Positions 16,150 to 28,235 of a stretch of 64,000 nucleotides of DNA are shown here, one piece after another. Both the position numbers and the translations under genes were made by a program. This DNA comes from Tethya wilhelma (lineage: Eukaryota > Porifera > Demospongiae > Tethyida > Tethyidae). The stretch is taken from NCBI GenBank assembly GCA_964030475.1, contig CAXIPT010000001.1, positions 2,889,075 to 2,953,074 on the forward strand, given 5' to 3'. Positions within the stretch are counted from its first letter, which is position 1. Every line of letters begins with the position of its first letter. The notes below the pieces were generated by a model. The model was not told the DNA's origin. It saw only the letters and a program-made list of their open reading frames with translations, and did not search any database.

Positions 16150-17801
16150 CATAACCCGATTACCTTGTATTGTTAGTGGGTGACTATCGCTTTTGTATGT
16201 GAGTGAATAGCCATGGCACCAAGAGTGTATGCATTAGTACAAGCACTCCCATTCATTCATCTGTGTACTGTTATACACGTACTACATATAGAGTACAGGT
16301 TGAAACTCCGGGGGAGTATGGATCACTTGAGGAATACTTTCGTCACTATCGCTCTCCCCAACAGGCCACAGTGCCACGCCCCCTCAGTGTCCCTGCCTTT
16401 GCACCTAACGAAGACCTACCCACCATGGCTGTAAGTGGCAGTGGGTTCAGTGGTTGCCATGAAGTGGGTGATAAAACACTGTTCCTTTCCTCTCTCAGAT
16501 TATGCACCCAGCAGGCTGTTTCACACAGTTTCTGCAATTCTTTGGACCTAGAATTTTCCTCCTGTGGAAGTTAGCTCTGCTTAAGAAGAAGATCATTCTT
16601 TTCTCGCCACCTCCCATAGGAGTGGTGTGTTATCGAGGTACGTACTGTACATAGAGTAGTGTGCATGGATAAACACATCATAGCACGGATGCTCTTAGTC
16701 AACAAACAACAGGTGATTGAAGTTACATCAAACAATAACATTTGTAGTGTATTTTTATGGCATTTTATGCCGTTTTGAACTAAATTACTTGGATGTTTAT
16801 GATCCATTATCTGCTGCACATACACTCATACACTCTTGCAGTTTATTGTTCGTGTCTTCTAGCTGCTCACTGCCTCCCTATGGACATAGACACTGACTGT
16901 AACCCTCAGTTTTATGTCAATGTGGCCGATATTGAACAGCTCCAGTCGTTGGACTACTACATAGCTTGCACTACAGAGAAGATCTTTCAGAGCAAGACCC
17001 AACTCTACGATGTGTTTGTTGACAATCAGAATGTGACGAGTCATCTGCAAAGTCTCGAGCCACTGCTCAAGCTAACACGAGCAGACAACGAGAGATTTGA
17101 CCACCTGAACAACATTAGGTGGGCTATTAGGATGTATATGTACATGTATCTATCTATGTGGGTCACTAATGCTGTTCTGTTCATAATGTTTGATTATTTG
17201 TCTCATTACACTGTACGTACACACAGTAATGTTAGCCTCATTCCCAGACCTTCCCCAGTGTGTGTATTGTGAACTGTGTGGCATATTTTATGGGGAAGGC
17301 CTAGCTGGGTATGAGGCTACAGTAATGTGGGTTTAAACAAATTGAGTACATCATACTTGTTTGTTTGATACAGGTCCAACCAGATGATGTCAGTGGGTGG
17401 AGCAGGAACAGAGAACAATGATGAACTAGGATTTGCAGAGTAAGTAATGCACACTCAAATGCAGGATAAATGTATAGTACAGCTAATGGCATGTGAGCAT
17501 GGAATGGGGCGAGCATGGGTAAGCACCATAAATTTGTATTTAATGGTTTGCCCTGTTATGATTCTGACCTACAACCAACCTCATCTTCTTGCAAAGGTTC
17601 TTTCAAGAATTAAACAGTCAGTTGTTTCGTACCATCAGCGATGCTGCCAGCAGTGAAGACCACATCCTCACGGTGGAGATGGTGTCTGGGGTTGGACTCG
17701 ACCCAGTCAGAGACAGAACATTCCTAACAGAACTGGCTAAAGTGTACAACCTCAACTTCACTGTTCAGAGTCCTACCGATATGTTCTCTTGTTGCTTGTA
17801 G
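14843..17801 (+). CDS. DENND11: DENN domain-containing protein 11 (LCHN)
   Basis: Member of the LCHN/DENND11 family, DENN-module proteins thought to act on Rab GTPases. About eight exons. Exon 1 begins [14 protein letters not shown] with an acidic stretch and a hydrophobic strand ([15 protein letters not shown]). The following exons give [20 protein letters not shown] and [15 protein letters not shown]. Then come [50 protein letters not shown] and [20 protein letters not shown]. Later exons (16845-17120 and 17597-17801) carry the C-terminal helical part. These segments match the family in order. The start ATG is at 14843 and the stop TAG at 17799-17801. It shares a 141-base intergenic promoter region with MCM4. 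Confidence 0.85.
16109..16148. repeat. (TG)n microsatellite in DENND11 intron
   Basis: Pure TG dinucleotide run of about 40 bases. Confidence 0.9.
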
Positions 17802-18215
17802 TGGTAGGTGCTCTGTACTAGCTGATCGAAGGTGTACACCTTATGGTTTCTGTGTTTTTGTGTTGTGTGTGTCTGTGTCAGTCTTTAGAGAGGCTTTCAG
17901 CCTTTCATTGGTGTTTCGTTTTAACCCCATCTAAACTCTAGAGTATGAAAATCTATTATCTTATTATTATATTGATATTACACAGCCTACACAGGTGAAC
18001 ACTTTATAATTTTGTGACTTTCTGATAGACGTTCGTTTAGCGTTTAGCGACAATAACAAGGCTATTGTGTCAGTAGGCTAGGCTTCAATGCAAACACACC
18101 ATTCCCAGAAAGTTGCAGAAACTATATTTTTTGTCATAGAGAAACTGTGAGGATACATAATATAGACTATATAGTGCACAAAGAAAAATTAAATAGTCAG
18201 TGATTGATCAGTTTT
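17802..18215. other. Convergent 3' region between DENND11 and EMC4
   Basis: 414 bases of AT-rich sequence, presumably the two 3'UTRs. I see no gene or RNA structure in it. Confidence 0.5.
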
Positions 18216-19162
18216 CTATGCAAAGTTGAATCCTCCACCAGATATCTCCAAGTTCTAAACCAAAACAAAGAAACACAAAACAATAATTATACCCTGCTAA
18301 TTGCAGGAGAGTGTCTCATCATCACCTACCTGCCTAGCCTCCATGAACTCCAGCCAGTCTGATGGGGCAGTTGGTAAGAGACCCATTGCATTGAACTTGT
18401 ACAAGCCTAGAGCAATTCCACAGAAATTTGCCAGCACCCAAACTATCTTCTGCAAGATGGCCTGGTCACCAGTGAGCTTGTGAAACACTACATAAACCAT
18501 ATACACAAAGTATAGCATGACATAAACAACAACAAAGAAGAGATTATTCTGTAAACAAACACTCTAGCGGTTTCAGTTTAGACCTGTGTAGTTTTCTAGA
18601 CAACATTACCATCTTTGTAGCTGAAGAGGCTCTGGACTGGTCTAATGGACATCATGCCCACCATCATGATGGGGAAGATGGAGATGGTGTTGCCAGCCAT
18701 CCACAGCACAAACAGGTTGAGAGGAAGCTGCTTCCATGGGCCGAGAGCTATAGTCCAACCAAGCTACACATGTAACAAAGATATCACAATCTAGTAAGAT
18801 CTAGTTTGTGAGAACTGCATGTACTTCGGTAGATGTGTGCAGCTATAGTGTATACAGACCTTTGTGACAAGAGTACGATCAGTTGACTCAGCAGACTCCT
18901 AATGAGTATATTCAAGCATACATCATCCCAATACCACAATATTCATGTACACAAGCAATAGTAATGCTTACATCGTCTCTTGGTGGATTCTCCATATAGC
19001 CTGGGGGACTTGGTAGTGAGTCACTTCGACCTCCCCTCTCACTCTTCCTGTTTAATATTAGTCATCAAAACATAATATCACCATCACCTCGAACCGTCAA
19101 ACCTACCTCCTGAGGTCTGAGAAGTCTAGGGACCACTTATGACGGCCTCTTGAGTGACTCAT
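18216..19162 (-). CDS. EMC4: ER membrane protein complex subunit 4
   Basis: EMC4 (TMEM85) is a subunit of the ER membrane protein complex, an insertase for transmembrane proteins. The ATG at 19162 gives [16 protein letters not shown]. Then come the conserved [20 protein letters not shown] and [20 protein letters not shown] with the first hydrophobic helices. A second pair lies around [20 protein letters not shown], followed by [18 protein letters not shown]. The protein ends with GGGFNFA just before the stop, like the GGG-rich tail of other EMC4 proteins. Length and order are typical. It is head-to-head with NOP10 (122 bases). Confidence 0.95.
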
Positions 19163-19284
19163 CTTCTGCCTTCTTCCTTGGTGTGCTTTAGTTAGAACTC
19201 ATTGGTGTGCTTTATTTGGAATTTAGGTCACATGGTCCGTCTTCTTTGTTCGAGACGATTATCAGAACTGGACAAAAACTGAGC

Positions 19285-19632
19285 ATGTATCTCATGTACT
19301 ACTTGGATGAAAATGGAAAAAGAAAGTACACTTTGAAAGTGAGTAAATTGAAGGATCGTACCAGCTAGTTTCTTTGGCACATTGAATTATGAAAATTATG
19401 TGTTCTGCTTTCTTGCAGAAAATTGATGCAGTCAATGGAAAACCTACCTCGTCAGCTCATCCTGGTAAGTTTGTAACTAATTTACTATTTACAGCTATAT
19501 AGTTTATGCAGAGATGGATGTTTCTTTGTAACAGCGAGGTTTTCCCCTGATGATCAGTTCTCAAGACAGAGGGTTACATTGAAGAGAAGATTTGGACTTC
19601 TTCCGACACAAAAAGCACCACAAACACATTAG
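19285..19632 (+). CDS. NOP10: H/ACA ribonucleoprotein complex subunit NOP10
   Basis: A small core protein of H/ACA snoRNPs (rRNA pseudouridylation) and telomerase RNP. Exons 19285-19338, 19419-19464 and 19535-19632 join to 65 residues, the normal length. It starts [19 protein letters not shown] and contains the invariant [15 protein letters not shown] followed by RRFGLLPTQ. It is too short and split to stand out as an ORF, so it was found from splice sites. It is convergent with LONP2, whose stop lies 130 bases on. Confidence 0.96.
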
Positions 19633-19761
19633 AAAACTGAACACACAGGTCACCTATTTGTTTCTGTATGTACATGCACTACTGTCCATTGTCATTCTAC
19701 TGTATGCACGTCCACGGCTCTTGTTGGTTTGTGAGATTGCCCGTGAGGTGCTGAATCATTG

Positions 19762-22700
19762 CTACAATTTACTTCTATGTCTGAGTCCATCTTTGAATGC
19801 ACTTGTCAACACTTCCTCTAGTGTACTGACTGTTGTGAAGTTGAGACCTCTCTGTAGAAAAAAAAATAAAAATAAAATAATTCAAAATGGAATGTTGGTG
19901 ATATTAACTGCATGATCACACGTACTTGCACTTCAATAGGTAGTTCTTTCAAATCTTTTTCGTTCCTCTTTGGTAGAATGATGTGTTTAATACCAGCTCT
20001 GTGTGCAGCCAAGACCTTCTCCTTAATCCCTCCAACCTGAGCACAAATAGACACACAAATCATTACTAGTCAGATGGAATCACCGTCGGGAGAGCCTCAG
20101 TAAACTGTTTGAGATCTTCATCTGAACCAGTCAGGAAATTCTTTGCAAGGGCCTGCACAAGGCATATAAATTTTTTTGAGTCACCATCGTGCATGTGCAC
20201 CCTAGATGTTCTTTTCGCCAGTTTTCATTCAATTTGCATATCCTAGCTATTTCCATGGCAGTTTAGCGTGATGGTAGAGCTGTGAGGCCCGTGATGGTGG
20301 CTCAATGTTTCAACGTTTTAATGGGGCTCACTCAGGCTTGCCTCAATATTCATTTTTTAATCTTTTAATTTCTTAGCATGCATCAATCTATTAATCTTTT
20401 AATTTTTAATAGATTGATGTGTGCTAAAAGAATAAAGATTAGTAGATTAATGTGGGCAAAAGATTAATAGATATTGTGTACTAAAAATTAACCTTTTAAT
20501 CTTTTAGCACACATAAATCTTTAATCTTTAGTTTTGATATGTTTGAAATATGAATAATTCATGACCTAGAAAATCTAGCCAGGTCTTCCACCGTGCAGTG
20601 CTTAAGTGCTAAAATTGAGTTCAAAAATTAACTATCTGCCTTTGTATCTAAAATAACTAGTGTGTGCTTTTAGCATATTCATATTCAAACACTAGACAGC
20701 AACCTTAATCTTTTAGCACACATCAATATTTCAATCAAACTATTAATCTATTAATCTTTCAATCTTTAGCACACATCAATCTTTAAATTTAAAGTTTTAA
20801 TCTTGCAATCTTTTAGCACACATCTGATGATGATCATGTGCACCCTAGGTGTTCTTTTTGCCAGTTTTTCGTTTAGTTTGAATATACTAGCTATTTTCGG
20901 TTTGGTCAACGCTGTGACAGTTGGTCAATGTTTCAACGTTCCAATGGGGCTCGCTCAGGCTCACCCTAACTATGATAATTATAAATTAGCTGCATGGTGC
21001 CCCTATTAGTTAACTTACAGGTAGTACCAATCCTCTAAGTGTGACTTCTCCTGTCATGGCAGTGTCTGAACGCACACAGCGTCCACTGAAGAGAGATGCT
21101 AACACAGTTGCAATCGTGATACCAGCTGAAGGACCATCCTTCCCAACGGCTCCAGCTGGAAAGTGAATATGGATGTCAGTTTTGTCCAAGTTATCACACC
21201 TGAAACCATACTGTACAAGAGAGAAACACGACTGTGAGTGAAGATTGAGCTTTAGCTACATAGCTGGTTGTACTATTCTTGCTTTCACATGCTTTTGTAC
21301 CATAGAAGCATTTGAGCGGACCCAATTGAGAGCAATCTGTGCCGACTCTTTCATCACATCTCCCAGCTGTCCTGTTAGAGTGAGTTCTCCTGTCCCGGAC
21401 ATCTTGGTCGCCTCCACAAACATGATCTCTCCTCCCATGGCGGTCCAAGCCAGCCCCACAGCCACACCTGGTCTCGTCAGCCTCTCAGACACTTCATGAT
21501 CAAAACGGTGTGGCTGAAAGGGAGGAGATAAAGCTATAAACAATTTCTTTCAGCCCCCTCCCCTCCCCTCTATTTTGTGTATCACACTTACACCAAGAAT
21601 ATCTTCTAGCATGTCCTGTGTAACAGTAACAGGGAGTTCAACCTTTCTTTTGTCCTCTGCAATCTGATCAAATGTTGCCTCGTACTAAAATGTACATGGT
21701 AACATACATATACTTCAATGTACCTTAACTGCTACAGCTCTACACACATTGCCAATCATTCTTTCTAGGTTTCTGACGCCAGCCTCTCTAGTATAGCTGG
21801 CAGCTGCATGATAAACAAAGCAGTTAGTTTGGTCCTTTACTACATTAGATCATTACCAACGGTAGCAATGATCTGAGGTGGTATTCTCAGCTGATCCATC
21901 ACAAGTCCATGCTGTTCCAGCTGTTTAGGAATGAGATGGTGCATTGCAATCTCCACTTTCTCTTCTTGCGTGTAACCTGCTAGTTCAATCACCTGCAACA
22001 TTGGGGGAGATGCTGCTAGGATGATTCCTCTAGAGCTCACAACCTTTTACCTCCATTCTGTCCAGTAGAGCTGGTGGAATGGTGCTCTTGGTGTTGGCAG
22101 TTGCTATAAACATCACTTGTGAGAGATCAAAAGGGATGTTGAGGTAACTAATGCGGATTAGTTAAGGGGGGCATGCAGTTTCTTAAGGATTATAGAGGGA
22201 TGGAGAGAGATAGTCTTTCAAGGATACTGATCCACAAAGGTGCTATTTTGCTCAGGATCCAGCACTTCCAGTAGAGCAGCTGCTGGGTCACCGTGTACTC
22301 CTTTGTGCTGGTGGACAAGAACACGCCAGTGTGATGATACACAATGGCAGTGTTGGTACTTACTAGTTTATCAACTTCATCGAGTAGAAAACAGGGTTGT
22401 TAACTCCAACTGTTTTTAATCCTTGAAGGATGCGACCTGGCATTGACCCAATGTAGGTTCTTCTGTGCCCACGGATATCGGACTGATCACAGCCTCCTCC
22501 CAGTGAAATACGATGAAACTTTCGACCAAGAGTCTTGGCTATAGAGCGACCCACGCTGGTCTTGCCTACTCCTGGTGCACCGACAAAACAGAGGATTGGA
22601 CCTATAAACAAAGAGATTGCACACCATGGCTAAGCACTCTACCGAAATCAAATTCTCCGCTAAAAAGATTCGGTACAATTTCCAGGCAATTTTGCATTTA

Positions 22701-24496
22701 AGCTAGTGCTCACCTTTCAGTGAATTCTTCAACTGTCTCACGGCTAGAAACTCCAAGACTCTCTTCTTGACCTTCTCTAGACCACAGTGATCAGCATCGA
22801 GCACCTTCCTGGCTTGAGAGAGGTCCAGATCGTCAGGTGTGGATTTTGACCAAGGCAAGTCCAACAGTGTCTCTAAATAGTTCCTAGACACTGCATGCTC
22901 TGGAAACTGAGCAGGAAGGGATTTTAATCTCTGCAAGTGTGTGAAAGTTTGTATTCATACAGGTAGATACATTTATTCTTATCATATCACTGCACACTGT
23001 GGCTTACACTATCACTCTATGGACTCACTTTTATTTCTTTTTTTGCTGCCTTCAGTGCATGTTCTGGCAAGTTAGCCGACTCAATCTTCCTCTCCAGTTC
23101 TGCCATCTCATCCTCCTCATCACCCCCGAGACCACCACCTCCGAGAATACCCTGACCCATTCTACCTCTGTTCCTCCTCCCCCCAATATGACGGACAAAA
23201 CGAATTCTAGGTTGCTGCTGCTGCTGCTGGGTTGAGAGATGGATGGAAACAAGGGTCAATAACAGAACTGAAAACATACATAAGGAAGAGTTAATTAGGA
23301 TCCCAGTCCTTCAATAACGAACCTGAGTACAGTAACACAGTGTTTAGCCTGCGGACACTAGTAAGATTGCAATTCACAGGGTCATTTCTTTTCTTACCTT
23401 TGTCGAATCAAGATCTTTATTGGAGGCACTTTGCAACATCTTCATTGACTAAATTGATGTAAAGTTCTACTCATTACTGAAAAGGCTGAGCCAAGTTTGT
23501 GCAATTGGTTTTACTCACTGAAATTTCTCTCTGTAAAAGGGCCTGTGCTACCTTGAATCTGTCTGCCAGGTCAACTGCATCCAGGACTTCCAGTTTCACT
23601 TCAAAAGAAGGACTCACAATCGATGTGAAGAAGTCTGGCAGGTTCTGGTCAGGAAGAGAGTCTACCATGTTCTGCATTCAAAGCAACAATGCCACACAGT
23701 CACAAATCCATTAGATTGCAATTCAGTTGTATTAGACAATACTCATTGCTACATGTAAGTGGCTACCTTCAATCTGACTCTGGTTAGATTATTGAGCTCC
23801 AACAGCTCCAGAAACTGGTTTATGCTTGTTCGAAATTCACTAGCATTTGTCTTGAATTCTTCAGGTACAGGGTCAGCTACAGAAAACCAACACAGGAACG
23901 TTAATTGTAAACATTTACTGGTCAAGTATTGTGCCATGGATTTACAACAAACCTAAATAATCCAACTGGCTGACTTCAGCGATGGGGAACGGAGCCTCCC
24001 TGGTGATTCTGACAACTCTGAATCGACACAGTCCAGTCACCACCAGTGAGAAGCGGAGCTGGGGGTGAAGGAAGGCTGACAATCTTGACACACTAGCTGC
24101 AGTACCAACATCGTGGAGTGCCGCCTGATGCAGTGCAAGATCAAAGAATCAATAATAATTATGTCAAAGTAAACTAAGTGCTTTACCTTGTCATTTTTTG
24201 TTCCACGAGGAACAATGCCAATATATTTACCCTTCCAATTGCGGTCATTCCAGAAAAGGTTTAAAACTAGATTCAATCTGTACATGCATAGACAATAATG
24301 ATATACTCTGGCCACAAGACATTGATGTAAAAAAAAAAGAGGTAGCTCTAGTACACTAGATAATTTTTGGCGTTGCAACTGTTTACCCTTTTTCATCCTC
24401 CACAGTTATCACCATAGGAGAGCCAGGTAGCAGGACTCTATTGTCCACAGGGAGTATTGGAAGCATACCAGGCAGCAACTTTCTTTCCTCAGCCAT
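19762..24496 (-). CDS. LONP2: Lon protease homologue 2, peroxisomal
   Basis: ATP-dependent Lon protease of the peroxisomal matrix. The start [20 protein letters not shown] (24496) opens the Lon N-domain, followed by a coiled middle region. The AAA+ module has Walker A in [20 protein letters not shown] and the Lon-typical [20 protein letters not shown] (about 22450). The protease domain carries the catalytic Ser in [11 protein letters not shown] (about 21080) and the Lys in [15 protein letters not shown] (about 20020). The last exon (19762 to about 19852) ends HRSKL, so the protein carries an SKL PTS1 peroxisome signal; this separates it from mitochondrial LONP1. A repeat-filled intron lies at about 20160-21010. 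Only 55 bases separate its ATG from that of ACTR5. Confidence 0.96.
20192..20973. repeat. Direct and inverted repeat cluster in a LONP2 intron
   Basis: Two related blocks, 20192-20345 and 20835-20973, both run from catgtgcaccctag through cagttttc to a shared caatgtttcaacgtt and caatggggct-type stretch; they flank about 490 AT-rich bases. The middle is built from iterations, in both orientations, of a motif close to ttttagcacacatcaatct. One hairpin pairs 20374-20394 with 20406-20426 at 19 of 21 positions. It resembles a composite or nested non-autonomous element. No ORF with coding character. Confidence 0.6.
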
Positions 24497-24551
24497 TTTA
24501 GATATTGACCTTTGACCTTTTTCTTGCAAAAAATTTTTAACCCCTTTCATT

Positions 24552-27500
24552 ATGCTGTCCGAAAAAATGTCAGTGAAAGGTAAGTAAATTCATCCTCTCG
24601 TGTCTTTTATAAGGGACTCTGTTTTTTCCAGATTCTTCTAATGAGTGCCTGTTCAGATTTGCTGATGCTCTTCAAGTACCAGAGCAGTTTCACAGGGAGG
24701 ATTATATAGCCCACCACAAGAGAAAAGGAACACCCATAGTGATTGATAATGGTATGATAATTTAGCTGCATACTGATTTGGTTTTGATGATGCATAAGTG
24801 CTTAAAATCAAAACCATTTTGTAGCTCTGCACACACTGTTTTTACGACTGCTTGTACACTACAGGCTCCTCTCATTGTCGAGTGGGATTTGCAAATGAGG
24901 AGAATCCACGACTTGTGTTTAGGAATGCCATGGCTAAGACGAGAGGAAAGAAGGTAGTGTTTTAGGATCTCCTTCAAGTGGCTTTAATTGCATCGACCTC
25001 TGACCTGTTACGTAGGGAGAGGCAGACTGCACTTGCATCGGAAATGACATTGCCAGTGTGGAGGCAGTGAGGTCGTCTCTCAAGAACCAATTTGACAGGA
25101 ATCTGGTCACCAACTTTGCTTCCCAAGAACAGATCTTTGATTATTCCTTCACTCACTTGGGTCTGAGGGAGGAAAAGACTGTGAACCATCCCATAGTCCT
25201 CACTGAACCTGTGTGTAACCCCGGCTACTGTAGGTAGGTGGCTCTATAGTCTTTGCATACTTGTGCATGGGTGTTTGTGTATTTAGTGAGTTTGTTCCAA
25301 CTCATTTTTTCATTGCTATCAGAGGAAACATGTCAGAGCTCCTCTTTGAATGCTACAATGTCCCTTCAGTGGCTTATGGTGTGGACGCTCTATTTAGTGC
25401 CCAGTATAACTACGCAAGGAACAGCTCCCATCTTCGAGATGCATTAATCATATCGGCTGGTCACCAAGCAACTCATATCATACCAGTACTGGATGGTAAA
25501 ATGGACACTAGCCATTGTAAAAGGTATTGTATGACTTTGGACCAGGCTCTCTCTTGCTAATTCACATGCGGAAAAAATTAGCAGAAGAGAGCCGGGCTCA
25601 AGGCTAGGTATTGTACACTATGGTGAAAATCTATTGTGGTTCTTGTATAATATTATAATATCTTTTGTGTCCTTGTAGGATCAACCTTGGTGGCCTGAAT
25701 TCTGTGAGCTATCTACAGCGTCTGCTGCAGCTCAAGTACCCCGACCTCCTTGCCTACATTTCACTGTCTAGGATGCAAGAGCTTGTTAACCATCACTGCT
25801 ATATAGCAGAGGAGTATGGAGCTGAACTGATGGACTGGGCAAGTGGAAAGCACGAGAAGGACTATAGAGTCATACAGCTCCCTTATAATCCAGTCAGTTG
25901 GACGAATTCTAATAGTAACGTGAATTTACATAAGTGGTGTTGACTCTGTACCTGTGTGTGTTGTTCATTGTAGACTGCTGGTAATTCAGCAGTGATGGAT
26001 GCTTCTCGTGAGCTCAAAGAGAAGCAGAGAAAGAAGAAGGCCAGGGAGCAGCTGTTGAAATGGAACCAGAAGAAACGTGAAGAGAAGATTGCCACGTACA
26101 TGTTGCAACTAGAACAGTTGTTGCAACTCCAACAAGCCCAGGAGTCTGTGGACCCTGAGGAGTTTCAGTTGATGTTGGAAGAAGCAGGCTACGATACAAT
26201 AGAGGTATTGTGTGCACTTGCTCTGTGCTTATGTCCATTCTTGCATCTCTGTTTGACAGGGTTTGCTTGAAGTTGTTCAACGAGTTCAGTCCAATCTTGA
26301 GACAGAGCAACAAAAGTTGGCCTCACTGACGAGGAGTCTGGCAGGAGATGTTAGTCCTCCCCGGGAGGAGGCTGTGTCAGAGGAATGGCTGAAGAGCTTG
26401 AGGGAAAGAAGGAAGGTGAGTGCAGGAGATCATTATCAGTAAATTTTATGGGTGTGTTGAAACTTTGTTAAGTTCTTGTTGTGTTTGTGAAGGAAATATT
26501 AGAACTGAAGAAGCAACGACAGCTTAAGAAACAAGAGTTGGGAAAGAGGAGGAGTGCAGCTTCTCAGAACAGAATGAGAATCATCTCTCAACTTGGAGCC
26601 GAAGAATCACTGGTGGGAAAGAAGTCAAAACAGAGCAAAGAGGACACTTTTGGCATGAATGATGATGATTGGAACGTCTATAGAGATATTGTGAGTGGGA
26701 GTGCAAGCAATTGATTGCAATGACTCATGTCTACTGTGTGGTTGTGTTGGCAGAGTAAGAATGCTGGTGAGAGTGACAGTGAGAGGGAAGATGTGGAACT
26801 ATCAGAGATTAGTAAAGTCTTGGAAAAACATGACCCTGGGTTTGGAAAGTAAGAAATGCGACAGTGTACTTGTTTGGCTATACTATAAAAATTATGTAAC
26901 TCAATTCTTAAAACTGTGTGTAGGTCGTCATCTGGTGCTCAAGCCACACCAAGTGACATGGCTGTTTACTACCAGTTGGTAATGGGAGTGGAGAGGTTCA
27001 GGTAAAGGGTCATCAGACTTTATGGTGCACTCTATCCTCTTGACTATATGCACTGAGCTGCTACTACATTGTGCACTGGATTATGTGAGAAATTCCCCCT
27101 CTTCAATAGAGTTCCTGAGATCATATTCCAGCCCACCATGGTCGGTATTGATCAGTGTGGAGTGTCAGACACCATTGAATTCATGCTGCAGTATTACTCC
27201 CCTGAAGTTCAGCAGAGATTGGTTGAGGTAATCTTCTTACCACTGCTTACCTTTTTTATTACTTTACTATTCATTTCCCTTTCCCCTAGAATGTCTTTAT
27301 AACTGGAGGCAATACTCTGTATCCCAACTTCCTAGAACGCATTCAGACTGATCTTCGTGCTATGCGGCCATTCAAGTCTTCCTTCACTGTGATGTCTGCA
27401 CAAGATCAGTTGCTGGATGCATGGCGTGGTGGTTCTATGTGGGCTAACTCCTCTGAGAACAGCACTAACTTTATCACTAAGGCCGAGTACAACGAGAGAG

Positions 27501-27571
27501 GGGGAGACTATTTCAAAGAGCACACTGCATCTAATCTCTACCCTTCATCATCATCAAGAATCACTTCGTGA
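24552..27571 (+). CDS. ACTR5: Actin-related protein 5 (INO80 complex)
   Basis: ARP5 is a nuclear actin-related subunit of the INO80 chromatin remodeller. Exon 1 holds two in-frame ATGs (24552 and 24567). The actin fold begins with PIVIDNGSSHCRVGFANEEN (phosphate loop) and continues with YNYARNSSHLRDALIISAG and a GGLNSVSYLQRLLQLKYPD exon. A long Lys/Glu/Arg-rich coiled insertion (about 25990-26720) interrupts the fold, as is typical of ARP5. The fold resumes with VPEIIFQPTMVGIDQCGVSD, ENVFITGGNTLYPNFLERI and the end SPFSVMSA-like SFTVMSAQDQLLDAWRGGS. The stop is at 27569-27571. Confidence 0.95.
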
Positions 27572-27729
27572 ATATAGCTCAACTGCTGCTACCTCTACAC
27601 GAATTGCACAATAAAAACATTCATTCATTTCTCTTCTACACTAACTACATACCAGTACATATTTCCATGTTATAATTCTGCTCTCAATAATAAGTGCTGG
27701 ACTGTGTGCAATTGACATTTCCTCGTCTT

Positions 27730-28159
27730 CTAATTTCCTTTATCTAGCTGTTCTCTTTCTAAGAACTGATCAGTGATTGCCTTTTCCAATGCCTCTACAA
27801 ACACCTCCATGGACATCGTGCAGTGCTATTGACAGAGAGGGGGGGGGGAATGTTGAAATTTATGCATGCAAACGTGTAATAAATAACAATTACCTCTGAA
27901 TGCTTTGCATGTGCTAGGAAGGGTAGCTTTCTCAGTGTACGTCCACTTAAACCTTCACTCTTTCTACAGAGTATGCATTACTAATTATTATTATTATTAT
28001 ACCTTCCCCTGTGTCCTACATATATACATACAGTGACTGTGTTCACCTTGCTATTGCCCATAGTTTAAGGCTCAGTCTTGTAGCATCATTCTCTACAAAC
28101 CTCATCACTTCAAGGGCTCGCAAGTCTAGGATTTGTTGAGCTGGACTAATAATACCAAC
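27730..28159 (-). CDS. TRIP13: TRIP13/PCH2 C-terminal fragment (5' part missing)
   Basis: Three intact exons encode the C-terminus of TRIP13, the AAA+ ATPase that remodels HORMA-domain proteins in meiosis and the spindle checkpoint. They read GIISPAQQILDLRALEVMRF, then KSEGLSGRTLRKLPFLAHA, and a last exon MSMEVFVEALEKAITDQF ending at 27730-27732. About three quarters of the family length, including the whole Walker region, is absent. Just upstream lies a single N at 28173 and then the truncated BBS4 gene. The BBS4 donor is phase 2 and this acceptor phase 0, so a readable fusion is excluded. The most likely explanation is sequence lost at an assembly join; a real deletion is the alternative. 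Confidence 0.85.
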
Positions 28160-28172
28160 CTGCACAATGTCG

Positions 28173-28173
28173 N
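28173..28173. other. Single N, probable assembly join
   Basis: It is the only ambiguous base between the 3'-truncated BBS4 and the 5'-truncated TRIP13. The bases directly after it (28174-28208) match a short repeat also present at 11052-11086 at about 29 of 35 positions. Confidence 0.7.
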
Positions 28174-28235
28174 GTGCTACACACGCGCCGAGGCTTAACA
28201 AGAACACAAGCATTAATAGTGTTTAGCAGACATAC

